Part shown: piece by piece, positions 52,806 to 62,099 of the stretch
Layout of the letters: every line of letters begins with the position of its first letter
Position numbering within the stretch: the first letter of the stretch is position 1
Program-made: the position numbers and the translations under genes
Source: Winogradskyella marina
GTDB lineage: Bacteria > Bacteroidota > Bacteroidia > Flavobacteriales > Flavobacteriaceae
DNA length: 64,000 nt
Assembly (NCBI RefSeq): GCF_015645385.1
Contig: NZ_JADOET010000004.1
Coordinates: forward strand, 124,001 to 188,000
Direction of reading: 5' to 3'
Notes under the pieces: generated by a model
What the model was told of the DNA's origin: nothing
What the model saw: the letters and a program-made list of their open reading frames with translations, nothing else
Database searches by the model: none

Positions 52806-55144
52806 TCGTGCTTTGTTCTTAAGATTTCAAGCTTAGCAAAACGTAAGAGTAAGTTTTTAGTATCTCCATTCTGAAATTTAATCTCAGCTTTTGCATCTGC
52901 TCCAGTACCTTCTAATTTAATAACTTGTCCACGTCCAAAACGTTGGTGATTTACGGTATTACCTACGGTAAGTTTAGAGTCTACAGCATTAGAATCATCA
53001 CTAACTTTTGCATGTTTTACGCGTTTTAACTTTTTTGGTGTACTAATTATAAATTTTTCAGGTTTCTTCATGGCTTCTTTTTTCTGAAGTTTTGCTGTTT
53101 TAGGTTTTTTGAATCTTACTTTATTTGGTTCAACATCGTCAAATATAGACGCGTCTAACATAGGGTTATGACGTTCTTTTAAAGGTGTAACGATGTTAAC
53201 AAACTCATCATCAATTTCTTCGATAAAACGACTTGGTTCGGCATCAATCAGTTTTCCCCATCGGTAACGCGATAGTGTATATGTTAAATAGGCTTGTTGT
53301 TCGGCCCGCGTCAAAGCTACATAAAATAATCGACGTTCTTCCTCTAGTTCGCTTCTAGTATTCATACTCATGGCACTTGGAAATAAATCTTCTTCCATTC
53401 CTACAATAAAAACGTGCCCAAATTCTAATCCTTTTGCCATGTGAATACTCATTAAAGCCACATGGTTTGGATCACCTTTATCACCATCTAAATCGGTTGC
53501 CAACGCTACATCTTCTAAAAACTCTGCTAAAGAATCGCCTGCGTCTGCTAACTCAATTTGCCCTTCCACAAAATCTTTAATACCATTAAGTAACTCCTGG
53601 ACATTATCCATTTTAGTAACACCTTCTGGTGTCCCATCTTTACCTAATTCCTTAACTAAGCCACTTGTTTTTGAAACATGCTCTGCCAAATCAAAGGCAT
53701 TTGCTGTTTTATTCATCACCTTATAACTTTCTATAAGCGTAATAAAATCGCGTAGTTTATTTTTAGTTCCATTATTAATATTGATAGAAATGGAATCAAT
53801 TTCCTTTATAACATCATAGATTGTTTTTCCTGTTGCATTTGCTGCAACCACTAACCTATCTAGTGTAGTTTGGCCAATGCCTCGTGCCGGATAATTAATG
53901 ATTCGTTTTAAAGCTTCTTCATCTGCAGAATTAAGAATTAAACGCAAATAAGCGGTAACGTCTTTAATTTCCTTACGCTGATAGAATGATAAACCACCAT
54001 AAATTCGGTATGGAAGATCTCGTTTTCTTAAGGCGTCTTCAATTGCTCTCGATTGTGCATTGGTACGATACAAAACAGCAAAGTCACTATTGTCAAGCTG
54101 ATTGTTCATTTTAGTTTCCCAAATAGTACTTGCTACATAACGTCCTTCATCGGCATCTGTCATTGCGCGATGTACAATTACTTTTTCGCCCTCAACATTA
54201 GCCGTCCAAACGATTTTATCAATCTTTGTTTTGTTATGTTCAATTACAGAATTTGCAGCACCAACAATATTTTTAGTAGAACGGTAATTTTGTTCTAATC
54301 GAAACATTTTAACATCATCGTAATCCTTCTGAAAATTCAAAATGTTATTAATATTGGCACCACGAAACGCATAAATACTTTGCGCATCATCACCAACCAC
54401 ACAGATGTTTTGAAAACGATCTGCCAAAGCACGGACAATTAAATATTGTGAGTGGTTCGTATCCTGATACTCATCTACTAAGATATATCGAAACTTATCT
54501 TGATATTGCGCCAACACATTAGGAAAACGTGTTAATAACTCATTGGTTCTCAGCAATAAATCATCGAAATCCATAGCACCTGCCTTAAAGCAACGATCGA
54601 CATATTCTTTGTAAATTTCACCCATTCGAGGTCTCCTTGCCATGGCATCTGCTTCCATTAACTCAGGGTTTTTAAAATAGGCTTTTACGGTTACAAGACT
54701 GTTTTTATAAGATGATATGCGGCTATACACCTGCTTCGTTTTATAAATATCTTTATCAAGCCCCATTTCTCTGATTATAGCACCCATTAATTTCTGAGAA
54801 TCCTGAGTATCATAAATAGTAAAGTTGCTTGGATATCCTAAATGATGGCCTTCAAAACGTAAAATCTTTGCAAAAACAGAGTGAAATGTTCCCATCCAAA
54901 GGTTTTTTGCTTCATCACCAACAATATCTGCAATTCTACCTTTCATTTCTTTGGCAGCCTTATTCGTAAAGGTTAATGCTAAAATATTAAAGGCATCAAT
55001 ACCTTTACTCAATAAATAAGCTATACGGTACGTAAGCACACGTGTTTTTCCAGAACCTGCACCAGCAATAATAATCATTGGTCCATTCACCTGAATTGTA
55101 GGTTCTAATTGTGCATCGTTAAGTTGACTGAGATACTTTTCCAA
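52802..55144 (-). CDS. uvrD: UvrD/PcrA-type DNA helicase
   Basis: A 780-residue SF1A helicase. Motif I is GAGSGKTRVLTYR, motif II is ILVDEYQDTNHSQY, motif III is VVGDDAQSIYAFRGA, motif IV is RLEQNYRSTKNI, and later motifs include MSIHMAKGLEFGHVFIVGME and VALTRAE. The C-terminal tail (RFGRGQVIKLEGTGADAKAE) is the PcrA-type Tudor-like domain that binds RNA polymerase. The start is TTG at 55144: no in-frame ATG lies just upstream, and the next Met is too close to motif I. Confidence 0.94.
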   Translation of the reverse strand: MEKYLSQLNDAQLEPTIQVNGPMIIIAGAGSGKTRVLTYRIAYLLSKGIDAFNILALTFTNKAAKEMKGRIADIVGDEAKNLWMGTFHSVFAKILRFEGHHLGYPSNFTIYDTQDSQKLMGAIIREMGLDKDIYKTKQVYSRISSYKNSLVTVKAYFKNPELMEADAMARRPRMGEIYKEYVDRCFKAGAMDFDDLLLRTNELLTRFPNVLAQYQDKFRYILVDEYQDTNHSQYLIVRALADRFQNICVVGDDAQSIYAFRGANINNILNFQKDYDDVKMFRLEQNYRSTKNIVGAANSVIEHNKTKIDKIVWTANVEGEKVIVHRAMTDADEGRYVASTIWETKMNNQLDNSDFAVLYRTNAQSRAIEDALRKRDLPYRIYGGLSFYQRKEIKDVTAYLRLILNSADEEALKRIINYPARGIGQTTLDRLVVAANATGKTIYDVIKEIDSISININNGTKNKLRDFITLIESYKVMNKTANAFDLAEHVSKTSGLVKELGKDGTPEGVTKMDNVQELLNGIKDFVEGQIELADAGDSLAEFLEDVALATDLDGDKGDPNHVALMSIHMAKGLEFGHVFIVGMEEDLFPSAMSMNTRSELEEERRLFYVALTRAEQQAYLTYTLSRYRWGKLIDAEPSRFIEEIDDEFVNIVTPLKERHNPMLDASIFDDVEPNKVRFKKPKTAKLQKKEAMKKPEKFIISTPKKLKRVKHAKVSDDSNAVDSKLTVGNTVNHQRFGRGQVIKLEGTGADAKAEIKFQNGDTKNLLLRFAKLEILRTKHD

Positions 55145-55313
55145 TTTAAAATTTTTTGAAGGAGTAAAATTACGGATACTACTATAGTTTACCTCATTGA
55201 AATGACATAAATTATAAACAAACTATTAAGAATTGTAGTTGTATACATATCAATAACTTATATATAAATTACTGAGATATAAATTTTATTTGACCTAAAA
55301 GCGTACAAACCGT

Positions 55314-56876
55314 TTATTTATTACCATCTCCAGTCATTGCAGAAAGCAAAGCCGCTTTAATACTTAACCATATAAAGTTAAATACCGATTTATTAGTGAC
55401 TCGTTCTACCTCTTCTGCTTGACCGTAACGATACTTCTTTTTATCGTCTTCGCTATCCTTTGAAACGAAAAGATTAGCTAAACTAGATAAGAATTTATTT
55501 TTTTCTTTCCCGTTGCTTTTTAAAACTGAAATTTCAAATTCGTCATACTTCATTTTCATATCAATACGAGATACTATTGGGTTACCACTAATAGTAAAGT
55601 ATGTTTGTTTTAATTCACCATCTAAACCAACATATAGATTAGGTTGGGTAAACTGATTCATTTGTGTCGCATCAAAAAGCCCTAAATCTGCTTTAAAAAT
55701 AAACTGATCTGTTGTGTCTGCAACTTTAAAATTCCAATCGACATTTAAAGATGAATTCTCCATAAAAGTCGACTGAATTTGAATCACTGTATCATCATTA
55801 CCAAAGGTGTTTCCAATGTTAGTAAATGATGCCTGCATAGCTGCAAAATCTAATCGACCAGCTTCTTCGTCTGATTTTACTTTTTCTAAATACGATATAC
55901 TGCCATCTATAATTTCAACCCTTTTTAACCCTAAATTGAAATCTAAATCTCTAAGTGATGTGCCGTATAACGGCTTATACGAAAAATCGTCAGCTACTAA
56001 TTTATCTCTATAAATTTCTGCATCAGGTGTGTTTAAATCGATTTTTTCTGACATAAAATAAAACACATCCTCATCATTATAACCAAAATCCATATCCAAA
56101 ATTTGAATCTCTTTTACCGCTAAGTTGAAATGATCGCGTTCCTTTTCTAGAATTTTTGAATAGTCCGCTTTTGTATATTTTGTCTTTAGCTCAAAGCCTT
56201 TAAAATTGGCACTATGATGTGTTACATGCGCTGAATCTATTGTTATGTTTTCGAATTCATTGGTCGCCCATTTTATATGTTGAGCATTGCATTCATAATC
56301 TTTAAAAGTGATGTTTTTATTTGTTTTAGATTCGTTTGGATTGATTTTAAAATCTAATAACTTAAAATTAAACTTTGGAATACTTAATAGTAATGAGTCG
56401 GTATCATAATTTGAAATGAGAACATCTGCATCCTTAATTTCAATTTTATCAACCTGAATAGCTTTTTTAATTTTATCTAGAAAACTTCTATTATAATCGT
56501 CATTTTTCACCAATGGATTATGTTTGTATTTACAAATTAAGTCATTAACTACAATAGATTCCATTGAAATTTTATCATTAAAAAGAAAGTCCCAATAGCT
56601 TAGACTATTAACTTCTATGGTGTAGGATTCCGTTTCAAGAATTACTTTATCCGTAGTTTCACCATTAACGATAACATAAGGCGAAAACAATGTTAAGTTA
56701 CCACTCCATACTGAAGCTTCAATTGAAGCATATGTTACATCTACTGTTTTTGGCAGGTCGTCGATGGCATTCTTAATTTTACGTTCAATTATAATATTTG
56801 TTATAAAGGTGAGGATCATTATTACAACACCTACAACAGCGATTATAACTCCAGATTTTTTATATTTTGAATTCAT
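55314..56876 (-). CDS. AsmA/DUF748-like envelope protein
   Basis: A 520-residue protein with one N-terminal membrane helix (KKSGVIIAVVGVVIMILTFI), then a long beta-rich region that repeats short strand patterns (VTYASIEASVWSGNLTLFSP, ISYLEKVKSDEEAGRLD). This is typical of AsmA/DUF748 proteins, which form a groove linking inner and outer membranes and move lipids. The C-terminal helix (NFIWLSIKAALLSAMTG) could contact the outer membrane. Assignment by general layout only. Confidence 0.65.
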   Translation of the reverse strand: MNSKYKKSGVIIAVVGVVIMILTFITNIIIERKIKNAIDDLPKTVDVTYASIEASVWSGNLTLFSPYVIVNGETTDKVILETESYTIEVNSLSYWDFLFNDKISMESIVVNDLICKYKHNPLVKNDDYNRSFLDKIKKAIQVDKIEIKDADVLISNYDTDSLLLSIPKFNFKLLDFKINPNESKTNKNITFKDYECNAQHIKWATNEFENITIDSAHVTHHSANFKGFELKTKYTKADYSKILEKERDHFNLAVKEIQILDMDFGYNDEDVFYFMSEKIDLNTPDAEIYRDKLVADDFSYKPLYGTSLRDLDFNLGLKRVEIIDGSISYLEKVKSDEEAGRLDFAAMQASFTNIGNTFGNDDTVIQIQSTFMENSSLNVDWNFKVADTTDQFIFKADLGLFDATQMNQFTQPNLYVGLDGELKQTYFTISGNPIVSRIDMKMKYDEFEISVLKSNGKEKNKFLSSLANLFVSKDSEDDKKKYRYGQAEEVERVTNKSVFNFIWLSIKAALLSAMTGDGNK

Positions 56877-57007
56877 ATTTATGGTGATAAAATTTCTAAA
56901 TCTTTAAATTAAATTAACTTTACATTTTAATGTTTTAAATTACTCAAATCAAATTATGTATTTTAACGATTTCATAATTAATCTTAACTCATAAAAAATC
57001 AGTTTAA

Positions 57008-57529
57008 ATGGATATTGATAACATTATCGAATTATTATTTAGTATTGCTCCTGCATTAGTCGTTGGTGCAATTGCTTACTATTTCTTTAAACAACACATA
57101 GAAAATGAAAATAGCCGTAGACGTTTCTTGTTACAAAAAGATTTGCAAAAAGAAACCTTTCCATTACGTTTACAAGCCTACGAACGTATGGCTCTTTTTT
57201 TAGAGCGAATTGCTCCGGCAAAACTACTCACAAGAGTTCACCCAACATCTTCAAATAAAGAAGATTACGAAAGTTTACTTATCGCAACCATAGAGCAAGA
57301 ATTTGAACATAATTTATCGCAACAAATTTATGTTAGCGATCAATGTTGGTCTATTACACAAGCTGCAAAAAATGCAACAATTCAGTTGATTAGGAAAGCG
57401 ACACAACACGAAAATACAGATACTGCAAACAAGCTTCGTGAAGTTATTTTAACCGAACTTATGGACAAACCTGCTCCTAGTAATGCTGCGCTTGCTTTTA
57501 TAAAACAGGAAGTTAGCGATATGTGGTAG
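57008..57529 (+). CDS. DUF7935-like membrane-anchored protein
   Basis: A 173-residue protein. One N-terminal membrane helix (IIELLFSIAPALVVGAIAYY) is followed by a charged helical cytoplasmic part (RRRFLLQKDLQKETFPLRLQ, AYERMALFLERIAPAKLLTR) and a Trp near ISDQCW-like SDQCWSITQAAKNA. I recall this as the conserved flavobacterial family DUF7935 of unknown function. A heptamer array begins two bases after its stop. Confidence 0.72.
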   Translation: MDIDNIIELLFSIAPALVVGAIAYYFFKQHIENENSRRRFLLQKDLQKETFPLRLQAYERMALFLERIAPAKLLTRVHPTSSNKEDYESLLIATIEQEFEHNLSQQIYVSDQCWSITQAAKNATIQLIRKATQHENTDTANKLREVILTELMDKPAPSNAALAFIKQEVSDMW

Positions 57530-57531
57530 GT

Positions 57532-57594
57532 GAAGTTGGAAGTGCGAAGCTCGAAGTTGGAAGTTGGAAGTTGGAAGTTGAAAGTTGAAAGTTG
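57532..57594. repeat. Heptanucleotide tandem array GAAGTTG
   Basis: Nine copies of a 7-bp unit: five GAAGTTG, two AAAGTTG, and two diverged units (GAAGTGC, GAAGCTC). It begins directly after the DUF7935 stop codon. Unrelated in sequence to the array at 19561 but equal in unit length and position. Confidence 0.85.
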
Positions 57595-57729
57595 GATGCT
57601 ATAAAAAATGGCATAAAGCCACAACAAGTTTGTACAAAGTTACACAAGGACCTATTTGCCAACTGACTACATAACCCTATAATTTATTTTCTGAGTAGAG
57701 ACTGCGAACTTTGGACTAATAACAAGTTC

Positions 57730-58866
57730 CTAATGAACCATAAACTTCTTTAACGTTTCTTCATAAATAGCTTCATACTTAGGAACGATATTGTGCAAGT
57801 CAAATTTTTGAGATTGTATTTTGGCATTCTCCTTAAACTGACTTAAGGTATTTAAATCTGCTAATATTTTTATGGCATTATCTGACATATCTTCAATAGC
57901 ATTAACATCGCTCAAATAACCAGAAAAACCATGTTCATTAACCTCAGACAAGCCACCTGTATTTGTAGAAATGACAGGAACACCACTTGCCATAGCTTCT
58001 AAAGCTGCTAAACCAAAACTTTCGGTTTGTGATGGCAACAAAAACAGGTCACTAAAACATAATATATTATCTATTTCATGACTATTTCCAAAGAAAATAA
58101 CGCGATCTGAAATTCCTAAATCTTCTGTTAATTTTTCAGCAGCTTCTTTTTCAGGCCCTTCGCCAACCATCATTAATTTTGCTGGTAATTCTTTTTGAAT
58201 GTTATAAAACACCTTAATAACATCTGGTATGCGTTTCACTTCCCTAAAATTACTGATATGTGTTATAATACGTTCGTCATCTTCAGCCATCATTTCGCGT
58301 TGACAATCCGTAAAATTATATTCGTGTTTTTCTAAATCAATAAAATTTGGAACGACATGTATATCTCTTTTTACATTAAATAAGCGCAAGGTATCTTGCT
58401 TTAAACTTTCTGAAACCGACGTCACTGCATTAGATTTATTAATACTAAACGTTACGGCTGGTTTGTAAAACGGATGGCTACCAACTAAAGTAATATCTGT
58501 ACCGTGTAATGTTGTTACAATAGGAACAAAAATACCTTCATCTTTTAGCATTTGTTGCGCCATATACGCAGCGTAAGCATGAGGAATGGCATAATGGACA
58601 TGCAGCAATTCAATACCATGTAGTTTCACCATATCTACTAATTTACTAGATAAGGCAAGTTCGTAAGGTTGGTATAGAAACAAAGGATATTCTGGTACGT
58701 GAACTTCGTGAAAGTGAACATTGTTACTCAACAATTCTAATCGTACTGGTTGACTGTAGGTTATAAAGTGAATCTCATGACCACGTTTTGAAAGCTCTAA
58801 GCCCAATTCTGTAGCTACAACTCCACTTCCACCAAATGTTGGGTAACAAACTATTCCTATTTTCAT
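57730..58866 (-). CDS. bshA: N-acetyl-alpha-D-glucosaminyl L-malate synthase
   Basis: A 378-residue GT4 retaining glycosyltransferase, first step of bacillithiol synthesis (UDP-GlcNAc plus L-malate). It has KIGIVCYPTFGGSGVVATEL, VHYAIPHAYAAYMA, VTTLHGTDITLVG, SNFREVKRIPDVIKVF and the nucleotide-site segment LLPSQTESFGLAALEAMASG with the EX7E-type Glu pair. Full length. bshB and bshC are not in the window. Confidence 0.94.
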   Translation of the reverse strand: MKIGIVCYPTFGGSGVVATELGLELSKRGHEIHFITYSQPVRLELLSNNVHFHEVHVPEYPLFLYQPYELALSSKLVDMVKLHGIELLHVHYAIPHAYAAYMAQQMLKDEGIFVPIVTTLHGTDITLVGSHPFYKPAVTFSINKSNAVTSVSESLKQDTLRLFNVKRDIHVVPNFIDLEKHEYNFTDCQREMMAEDDERIITHISNFREVKRIPDVIKVFYNIQKELPAKLMMVGEGPEKEAAEKLTEDLGISDRVIFFGNSHEIDNILCFSDLFLLPSQTESFGLAALEAMASGVPVISTNTGGLSEVNEHGFSGYLSDVNAIEDMSDNAIKILADLNTLSQFKENAKIQSQKFDLHNIVPKYEAIYEETLKKFMVH

Positions 58867-58894
58867 GTTTATATAATATCAATGATGTCTTTTT

Positions 58895-58955
58895 GAGCGT
58901 AGTTGAAAGGTTTTAATAATTCAACTAAAATAGGTTTCGACTGCACTCAACCAGA
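58895..58955. repeat. Inverted pair of the dispersed GAGCGCAGTCGAAA motif
   Basis: TTGAGCGTAGTTGAAAGG (from 58893) and AGGTTTCGACTGCACTCAAC (from 58932) are imperfect inverses separated by about 20 bases. The right copy is the near-exact complement of the motif at 30292. It lies between the GH3 fusion and bshA genes and could form a hairpin in either transcript. Confidence 0.6.
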
Positions 58956-59010
58956 CATTAAAATTTAATTAATAGTCCAAAATGAATTTGAAAACTTACA
59001 ATTTTAAAAA

Positions 59011-61968
59011 TTAATCTATAATGGCCTCATATATTAAGGCTTGAATATTAGTTCTAATATCTTCTCTTAGCAATAGGTTTTTTCCAGCTTCTGGATAGGT
59101 TCTATTTGCTAAAAACACATATACAAGTTCTTCTTCAGGATCTGCCCAAGCATACGTTCCTGTAAAGCCTGAGTGTCCAAAACTGGTCATAGATAAACAG
59201 CCACAGGTTGGACCTTCTTCACCTAACTGAGGTTTATCGAATCCAACTCCTCGCCTGTTATTGTTACCACAATAGTAACAGTAGTTAAATTTATCTATGG
59301 TTTCACTTTTTAGATAGCGTTTGCCAGCATAAAATCCTTTTTGCAGGTACATCTGCATTATTTTGGCGACATCATTAGCATTACTAAAAATACCTGCATG
59401 TCCACCAATACCATCTTGCATAGCAGCTCCCATATCGTGCACATAACCATGCACTTTTTTGTATCTATAGTAATTGTCTATTTCTGTAGGTACAATATCT
59501 TTTAAGCTGAATTTTTTTCGTGGATTATATGTGGTATAGTTGGCTCCTAAAGATTTATAAAAACGATCTTCTGTAATTTCACTTAATGGTTTTGCATAAA
59601 AATCTTCGAGATAATCTTTAAGAATATAATAAGGCAAATCGCTATAACGGTATCTTAAGCTTGGTAACAAATCACTATCACGAATTACTTTTTGAATAGA
59701 ATCTTTGTAGTCATCGCGCATAAAGAGCGTATTAGTCACTTCTACTGTAAAGCCTTCCGTTCGTGATTTTCTATAATATTTAGGGTCTGGCTTCTTAGTT
59801 ACAGAATCTAATGTAGCATAGTAAAATGGTACCCAAGGTTTGAGCCTCGCATAATGGGATAACATTCTTTTAAGTGTTACATTTTTTTTATTTGTGTTTC
59901 TATACTCTGGAATTAATTCACCTAATTTATCATCTAAAGAAATAGAACCTTGCTCTTCTAATTCCATTAAAACCGGAAGTGTTGCTAATATTTTTGTCAA
60001 CGACGCCACATCGTAAACATCGTCAAAACCAACCTTTTGCTTTTTCTCATAGGTATGATACCCAAAATTCTTATTGTAAACTACCTTTCCTCTACGCGCT
60101 ACTAATAGTTGAATTCCTGGTGTCATCTTACCATTTATTGCATAGTTTGCTACAGAATCTATTCGACTTAAAAGTTCAGAATCCATTCCAACACGTTCTG
60201 GCAAACCATAACTTAAGCTCAATATAGAATTTAATGTTTCTCCTGTTCCGACTGGAAAATTTGGACCTGCGCTAACAGGTAATTTACCTTTTGCAGGAAT
60301 AGATCCAAAAATAAGTTGTGCTGATTTTTCTTGAGCTATTTTACTGTTTTGATAACTCATTACAATCCCATCAATGTTTTCAACCGATAACAAATCGTTT
60401 AAGGCATAAGGTCTTGCAAAAACATCTAAAATAACGGTATTGGTTCTGGCAATTTCATACAACCAAGCCATTTCCTTTTGTGAAAATTTAAAACTCTTCC
60501 ATGGATTTGCATTCGATTTATGAAAACCAACAACAACCGTATTATAATTTTGAAGTTTTGAAATTATACCATCGAGTTTATCTGCTTTAACCTCGTGGAC
60601 TTTAGTATATTTTTTTAATTCATCTAAAAACGGCGAACCATCGTCATCTCCCAATGACACATACGCAATTTTCTTCGTTTCTAAATCTTGAAGTGGTAAT
60701 AATGAGTTGGTATTTTTAACTACGGTAATAGCGTTTTCCATGAGTTCTCCATAGAGCAAATCGTCTTTAAGTCTGTTTAAATCTTTTTCTAAATCATAAA
60801 TTCCGATTGGCGAATAATTATTAAGACCAACCTTGTATTTAGCCATCAATATTTTCTTAACAGAGTGCGCTAAACGTTCTTCAGTGATTGTGCCGTTAGT
60901 GTAGGCTTCAACAAATTTAGCAATTCCTTTTTTGGGATCTTCTGACATAAGCATCACATCATTACCTGCTAAAAATGCCATTAAATCAATTTCTCCACCT
61001 TTTATTAAACTCTTAGTCGTTGTACCATCTACACCTTTTTCAACATAATCTGCTGCACCTTTCATGGTTAAGGCATCTGTAAAAATTAAGCCATTAAATC
61101 CTAAACTATCTTTCAAAATATCTGTAACAATACGTTTAGATAATGACGATGGAAAATCTCTGCGAGGTTCTAAACTTGGCACGTTTAAATGTGCCACCAT
61201 GACACTCGCTAATCCTTCTTTAATAAGTTTTCTATAAGGGTAAATCTCAATGGAATCGATGCGCTTAGCACTAAAATTAATCGTTGGTAATTTTAAATGT
61301 GAATCGTCTTCCGTATCACCATGACCAGGAAAATGCTTGGCATTGGCTAAGGTTCCTGCGCTTTGCATACCTTTCATAAAGGCTAACCCTTTGTCCGTAA
61401 CATTATCTCTGTCTTCACCAAAAGAACGGTTACCAATAATTGGGTTTTTAGGATTTGTGTTTATATCTACTGCAGGTGCAAAATTAAAATGCACACCTAA
61501 ACGCCTACAGTGTTCTCCAATTTGTCTTCCGGCTTGTTCAACCAATTTATCATCCGTAATTGCACCAAGTGTCATATTCCATGGAAACGCATATGTTGAG
61601 TCTAAACGCATGCTTAAACCCCATTCTGCATCCATTCCTATTAACAATGGTATTTTAGATGCTGCTTGTAATTCGTTATTTAATTTTGCTTGGCGCACTG
61701 GCCCTCCTTTAGAATAAATTAAACCACCAATATGCTGATGGTTAATGAGATTTGCTATACCTACTTCATGTGCTTTTCCTTTATCTGAAAATACCTGAAC
61801 CATGAAAAGTTGCCCAATTTTTTCTTCAAGAGACATTGATGTATATAAACTATCTACCCATCGCTGTTGCAGAATTGGATCTTTAGATTGAAGTGGATTA
61901 CTAGAAAGGTCTTGCCCAAAATTAAATTGAAAACAAGTACATATAAGAATAAGGGCAAGGTAACGCAT
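59011..61968 (-). CDS. Glycoside hydrolase family 3 fused to a serine hydrolase (beta-lactamase) domain
   Basis: A 985-residue exported protein (signal peptide ending QFNFGQ). About 35-370 are a GH3 catalytic barrel with the NagZ-like KHFPGHGDTEDDSHLKLP and nucleophile region FTDALTMKGAADY. About 370-580 are the second GH3 domain. About 590-980 are a penicillin-binding-like serine hydrolase with SLTK (Ser near 657), YRYSDLPYY and GHSGFTG. ATG 61968 is chosen over TTG 61974. Probable role: peptidoglycan or muropeptide recycling, combining beta-N-acetylhexosaminidase and a peptidase or esterase. Confidence 0.92.
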   Translation of the reverse strand: MRYLALILICTCFQFNFGQDLSSNPLQSKDPILQQRWVDSLYTSMSLEEKIGQLFMVQVFSDKGKAHEVGIANLINHQHIGGLIYSKGGPVRQAKLNNELQAASKIPLLIGMDAEWGLSMRLDSTYAFPWNMTLGAITDDKLVEQAGRQIGEHCRRLGVHFNFAPAVDINTNPKNPIIGNRSFGEDRDNVTDKGLAFMKGMQSAGTLANAKHFPGHGDTEDDSHLKLPTINFSAKRIDSIEIYPYRKLIKEGLASVMVAHLNVPSLEPRRDFPSSLSKRIVTDILKDSLGFNGLIFTDALTMKGAADYVEKGVDGTTTKSLIKGGEIDLMAFLAGNDVMLMSEDPKKGIAKFVEAYTNGTITEERLAHSVKKILMAKYKVGLNNYSPIGIYDLEKDLNRLKDDLLYGELMENAITVVKNTNSLLPLQDLETKKIAYVSLGDDDGSPFLDELKKYTKVHEVKADKLDGIISKLQNYNTVVVGFHKSNANPWKSFKFSQKEMAWLYEIARTNTVILDVFARPYALNDLLSVENIDGIVMSYQNSKIAQEKSAQLIFGSIPAKGKLPVSAGPNFPVGTGETLNSILSLSYGLPERVGMDSELLSRIDSVANYAINGKMTPGIQLLVARRGKVVYNKNFGYHTYEKKQKVGFDDVYDVASLTKILATLPVLMELEEQGSISLDDKLGELIPEYRNTNKKNVTLKRMLSHYARLKPWVPFYYATLDSVTKKPDPKYYRKSRTEGFTVEVTNTLFMRDDYKDSIQKVIRDSDLLPSLRYRYSDLPYYILKDYLEDFYAKPLSEITEDRFYKSLGANYTTYNPRKKFSLKDIVPTEIDNYYRYKKVHGYVHDMGAAMQDGIGGHAGIFSNANDVAKIMQMYLQKGFYAGKRYLKSETIDKFNYCYYCGNNNRRGVGFDKPQLGEEGPTCGCLSMTSFGHSGFTGTYAWADPEEELVYVFLANRTYPEAGKNLLLREDIRTNIQALIYEAIID

Positions 61969-62099
61969 TAGCAAACTTTTTTCGTTTATAGGTTGAACAC
62001 ATTAATCGTAACGAATATTGTGCCAAATTAGCATATTTAAGAGTAAGTAAAAAGACTTTAAGATAGATTTATATACTAGATATATGACTATTTTTAAGA

